From Flavobacteriales bacterium (GTDB lineage Bacteria; Bacteroidota; Bacteroidia; Flavobacteriales_E; Vicingaceae): a stretch of 7,107 nt of DNA. The stretch spans positions 1 through 7,107 of the forward strand of contig JAJCYN010000144.1 of NCBI GenBank assembly GCA_029262915.1, read 5' to 3'. The position numbers were made by a program, and so were the translations under genes. This document shows positions 5,344 through 7,107 of the stretch, piece by piece. Below the pieces are notes generated by a model, which saw only the letters and a program-made list of their open reading frames with translations, was not told the DNA's origin and did not search any database. The first letter of the stretch is position 1; each line of letters begins with the position of its first letter.

Positions 5344-7107
5344 CAACGAACTCGAAATACAAGCAGCAGAATTTACGCAAAGTAAGGAAGAAGTAGCAGC
5401 TATTGCTGAGCAAAAAAGTGAACTAGTTGAATACATTCCTAAGTCCAAAGCTCCCTATCGGATGGATACATTGATTCCGAGAAATATAGCCTTTGAAGTG
5501 CAAAAATCGCTGAATGGGATTATCCAGGACAAAGGCAATATAGACGATTTAGTTAGAAATGAGTTGAAATATGCTACTACTCAAGAAATGTGGAAAGGAT
5601 TAGGGGCAGAACAAGTGGATGCCATTGCACTTTATTTGAAACAGTTTTACAAGCAAGAAGGAATTATTATTGCCGACCAAACAGGAATTGGAAAAGGAAG
5701 GCAAGCAGCAGCCGTTATTCGTCACGCTGTCAAAAACGGTTATTTACCCATCTTTTTCACCAAAAAGCCTGATTTGTTTTCAGATATGTATCGGGATTTA
5801 AAAGCCATTGGCTTAGAAGATATTCATCCATTTATTGTCAATACTGATCCACAAGCAAGTGTAAAAGATGCAGATGGTAATGTTGTTTATACCCCTATGG
5901 ATGGTAAAAGCCAATACAATTATTTGACCGTAGAGAAAACCTTTCCTACAGAAAGTCCGGAAGGAATAGAATGGTACAAAAAAATTGGTAAGCCCTTACC
6001 TGACCCTGAAAAACATCCAACCGTTACGATTGTAGAAACCAAAGACCATTTACCAACGGAGTACGATATGATTTTTTGTACTTACTCTCAAATACAAGCA
6101 GCTCATCCATACAAACGACTTTTTATTAGTCAACTTACCGAGAATGGTATTGCAGGAAGTAAGAAATTCAAAAAGGTGGTATTCATTATGGATGAATCAC
6201 ACATGGCAGGTGGTTATGCTTCTATTATTGGTGAATGGATGCGTAACATACTCCCTCTTACCCAAGCGTGTTGCTACCTGAGTGCCACCTTTGCTAAAAC
6301 ACCTGAAGTTACCCCACTTTATGCAAAGAAAACAGCCATACAGGAAGCTCAAATGGATGAAGGAGAATTTGTTCGTTCTATGATTAGTGGAGGATTGGCT
6401 CTGCAAGAAATAGTTGTGTCAAATTTAGCCGAAAGCGGTCAATTAATTAGGCGACAACGCTCCAATGAGGGGATAAAGGTCGATTATATTACGCTCGATC
6501 AAGAACCCGAAAGAAGTAAAAACAGGGCAAGTGTTGATCGGATTGTGATGTTAATGAATGAAGTAGTACAATTCGAGCAGGATTATGTAGCTCCAGCGTT
6601 GGGCGTAATTCATGCAGAAGCGAAACGACAAGGAGAAGGGATGAAAGAACGCCCTAAATCATTGGGAGTAAAACAATCGCCCTACTTTTCAAGAGTGTTC
6701 AATATCGTTGACCAGATGCTCTTTGCTTTAAAGGTAGAAGAAGTCGCCAACCATACCATCAAATTGCTGAATGAAGACAAAAAGGTAGTTATTGCCTTTA
6801 AATCCACAATGGGAGCATTTTTAAAAGAGATGGATTTAGTAAGTGGTGATGTTATTTCATCCGATAAAATGGATTTTACTCGAACATTAATAAGAGGATT
6901 AGACGGGATATTTAAGTACAGCTATACGGAGATTGATGGGAAAAAATCAAGAATGACATTGCCATTAGATGATTTACCTCAAAGTGGTATTGATACCTAT
7001 AATAAGATTAAAAAGAAAATGCTTCAAGAAAGTTCAGGAATTAGTATTTCTCCGATATACCAGTTGATACATATGATTGAAAAAACAAATAAAGGGGAAC
7101 GTATTGG
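5336..7107 (+). CDS. Strawberry-notch-like superfamily 2 helicase/ATPase (5' part; continues beyond the right edge)
   Basis: The frame is open from ATG 5336 to the edge: 590 codons plus two bases. Bacterial relatives are usually well over 1000 residues, so a large C-terminal part is missing. Helicase motifs appear in order: 'ADQTGIGKGRQ' (113-123), a Walker A loop with Lys120 and the GKGR signature typical of strawberry-notch proteins; a 'TYSQIQ' segment; 'VIFIMDESH'-like Walker B with Asp286-Glu287-Ser288-His289; and the SAT motif in 'LSATF' (315-319). A segment around 'GQLIRRQRSNEG' and then 'VVIAFKST' (from 484) fits entry into the second RecA-like lobe. The product should use ATP to move on or remodel DNA. 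There is no Shine-Dalgarno sequence before the ATG, which overlaps the preceding gene's end by 8 bases (ATGGATAA), so translation is probably coupled. With the methylase two genes upstream it recreates the domain pair of phage P1 DarB; that functional parallel is inferred. Confidence 0.92.
   Translation, partial: MDNNELEIQAAEFTQSKEEVAAIAEQKSELVEYIPKSKAPYRMDTLIPRNIAFEVQKSLNGIIQDKGNIDDLVRNELKYATTQEMWKGLGAEQVDAIALYLKQFYKQEGIIIADQTGIGKGRQAAAVIRHAVKNGYLPIFFTKKPDLFSDMYRDLKAIGLEDIHPFIVNTDPQASVKDADGNVVYTPMDGKSQYNYLTVEKTFPTESPEGIEWYKKIGKPLPDPEKHPTVTIVETKDHLPTEYDMIFCTYSQIQAAHPYKRLFISQLTENGIAGSKKFKKVVFIMDESHMAGGYASIIGEWMRNILPLTQACCYLSATFAKTPEVTPLYAKKTAIQEAQMDEGEFVRSMISGGLALQEIVVSNLAESGQLIRRQRSNEGIKVDYITLDQEPERSKNRASVDRIVMLMNEVVQFEQDYVAPALGVIHAEAKRQGEGMKERPKSLGVKQSPYFSRVFNIVDQMLFALKVEEVANHTIKLLNEDKKVVIAFKSTMGAFLKEMDLVSGDVISSDKMDFTRTLIRGLDGIFKYSYTEIDGKKSRMTLPLDDLPQSGIDTYNKIKKKMLQESSGISISPIYQLIHMIEKTNKGERI

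Noticed and set aside
5590..5772. 60-codon plus-strand open frame
   Set aside because: It is in another frame over the Walker A region of the helicase gene. Its Arg/Cys/Ser-rich translation is a frame-shift shadow.
6197..6406. 69-codon minus-strand open frame
   Set aside because: It is antisense to the Walker B and SAT motif region of the helicase, with no supporting motif or start signal.

Overview
The window is AT-rich DNA that looks like an accessory region of a Bacteroidota genome, probably a flavobacterium or relative. Three things point there: A/T-ending codons, a promoter element of the Bacteroidota type (TAnnTTTG at -7), and a pairing of a giant adenine-methylase protein with a strawberry-notch-type helicase, which is familiar from integrative/conjugative elements, plasmids and phages of this phylum. 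The taxon is inferred; there is no rRNA or housekeeping gene to prove it.

Layout. Positions 1-221 (minus strand) hold the 5' part of an ArsR/SmtB-family metal-sensing repressor that runs off the left edge. Its promoter region (about 222-300) has a -7 element placed between two near-identical inverted repeats, the likely operators. About 310 bp of non-coding DNA follow (about 300-610), containing three copies of a short degenerate direct repeat and two weak hairpins, one with a T-tract directly before the next gene. From 611 to the right edge there is a compact plus-strand operon: a roughly 1426-residue multidomain protein, a 140-residue protein of unknown function, and the first 590 residues of a strawberry-notch-like ATPase/helicase that runs off the right edge. 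The first two operon genes are 29 bp apart and the last two overlap by 8 bp, so they are probably co-transcribed and the second junction is probably translationally coupled.

How the genes may work together. The large protein combines an ADP-ribosyltransferase-like fold near its N-terminus, a long uncharacterised middle, and an N6-adenine methyltransferase domain near its C-terminus. Together with the helicase next door this resembles the 'polyvalent proteins' of mobile elements and, in domain content, the phage P1 DarB antirestriction protein (methyltransferase plus helicase in one chain), here split over two genes with a small extra partner between. The most likely role is protection of incoming element DNA from host restriction or other defences. 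A role as a defence system, or in element replication, cannot be excluded from sequence alone. The metal-responsive regulator is divergent and probably belongs to a separate metal-resistance operon to the left.
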